Origin: Kiritimatiellia bacterium | Lineage (GTDB): Bacteria; Verrucomicrobiota; Kiritimatiellia; RFP12; DVOR01 | Assembly: GCA_017548245.1 (NCBI GenBank) | Contig: JAFYMU010000058.1 | Span: 1-7,342, forward strand | DNA length: 7,342 bases | Reading direction: 5' to 3' | Shown here: piece by piece, positions 6,884 through 7,342 of the stretch | Position numbering within the stretch: the first letter of the stretch is position 1 | Layout of the letters: the number at the start of each line of letters is the position of its first letter | Program-made: the position numbers and the translations under genes | Notes under the pieces: generated by a model | The model's database searches: none | What the model was told of the DNA's origin: nothing | What the model saw: only the letters and a program-made list of their open reading frames with translations

Positions 6884-7342
6884 TCGCGTTTGGAGAGGGC
6901 GGCACCCAATCCGCAGAGAAGGAAGACGGCGAGCAACGAAAAGCCGCCGTGTGAGAGGAAGGGAAGCGTGATGCCGGTCATTGGCACCGCTTTCGTGACG
7001 CCTCCAATATTTAGGAGAATCTGCACGCCGAGCACTGCACCGATGCCACTCGCCGCCAATTTAAGAGTCGGGGAGTCGGTGAGCGATGCGGTTCGGAAGA
7101 GCGACCGTATCCAGAGCGTATAGAGGATGAGGAGGAGGGCGCAACCTGCCAAACCCCATTCTTCGGCAATCGCCGCGTAGACAAAGTCGCTCGTGACGAT
7201 GGGCACCGTTCCTGGCATGCCCTGATTGATGCCCGTGCCCATCAGTCCGCCCGCATTGAGCGCACTCAAACTCTGTAAAATCTGATAACCCTTGCCTAGC
7301 GGATCGGCAAAGGGATTCTGCCAAATCGCAAAGCGCGTGGCC
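6880..7342 (-). CDS. FtsW/RodA/SpoVE-family (SEDS) peptidoglycan glycosyltransferase, C-terminal part
   Basis: This is the C-terminal ~153 residues of a SEDS membrane protein, which polymerises lipid II into glycan strands together with a class B PBP in the divisome (FtsW) or elongasome (RodA). The reading frame stays open to the right edge, so the start is outside the window. Visible in order are the family's WQNPFADPLGKGYQILQS block (near 7270-7323 on the minus strand), the SALNAGGLMGTG stretch, TSDFVYAAIAEEWGLAG, and about three membrane segments ending in NIGGVTKAVPMTGITLPFLS. The Asp of SDF (7186-7188) aligns by eye with the catalytic Asp of E. coli RodA (D262) and is kept. The usual PF(I/V)SYGGSS signature reads PFLSHGGFS here. 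FtsW versus RodA cannot be decided from this part. The gene converges on hemL with a shared TTAA at the stops. Confidence 0.88.
   Translation of the reverse strand, partial: ATRFAIWQNPFADPLGKGYQILQSLSALNAGGLMGTGINQGMPGTVPIVTSDFVYAAIAEEWGLAGCALLLILYTLWIRSLFRTASLTDSPTLKLAASGIGAVLGVQILLNIGGVTKAVPMTGITLPFLSHGGFSLLAVFLLCGLGAALSKRD

Noticed and set aside
1..7342. A hidden novel system (CRISPR, retron, toxin-antitoxin, mobile element, repeats)
   Set aside because: I saw no regular repeats, inverted-repeat-flanked transposase, reverse transcriptase, small gene pair or unexplained long intergenic stretch. Nearly every base lies in a recognised gene or a short spacer.

Overview
The window is a compact, GC-moderate bacterial chromosome segment with almost no non-coding DNA. 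It carries four genes in tandem on the plus strand: the end of a nitroreductase-family gene, uvrB, a secreted GH89 alpha-N-acetylglucosaminidase and dut. They are separated by gaps of about 16, 27 and 17 nt. A strong intrinsic terminator follows dut, then comes hemL on the plus strand. The 3' part of an FtsW/RodA/SpoVE-type SEDS gene lies on the minus strand and runs off the right edge. hemL and the SEDS gene converge and share a four-base TTAA that gives both their stop codons.

The organism is probably a Gram-negative, possibly host- or gut-associated bacterium. A secreted GH89 enzyme would let it use alpha-linked GlcNAc of host glycans such as heparan sulfate or mucin. The pairing of GH89 with a C-terminal beta-sandwich domain, and the strong preference for TTG and CTC leucine codons, made me think of the PVC group (Verrucomicrobiota, Kiritimatiellota, Lentisphaerota). 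That is a low-confidence guess from impression, not a measurement. HemL implies tetrapyrrole synthesis by the C5 (glutamyl-tRNA) route.

Functionally the tandem block is mixed. UvrB is the damage-verification helicase of nucleotide excision repair. Dut removes dUTP so that uracil is not incorporated into DNA. Between these two genome-integrity genes sits a large exported glycosidase with no SusC/SusD, sulfatase or transporter gene next to it. This looks like ordinary co-transcription of unrelated genes rather than a dedicated system.

I found no CRISPR array, tRNA, rRNA, insertion sequence, phage gene, toxin-antitoxin pair or recognisable defence system. No stretch over 300 bases lacks a gene. 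I do not think the window holds a previously undescribed system. The points worth a second look are local: the GH89 active-site variant and its accessory domain, an unusual triple-cysteine in HemL, a variant SEDS signature, a hydrophobic micro-ORF across the dut terminator, and the tail-to-tail stop overlap.
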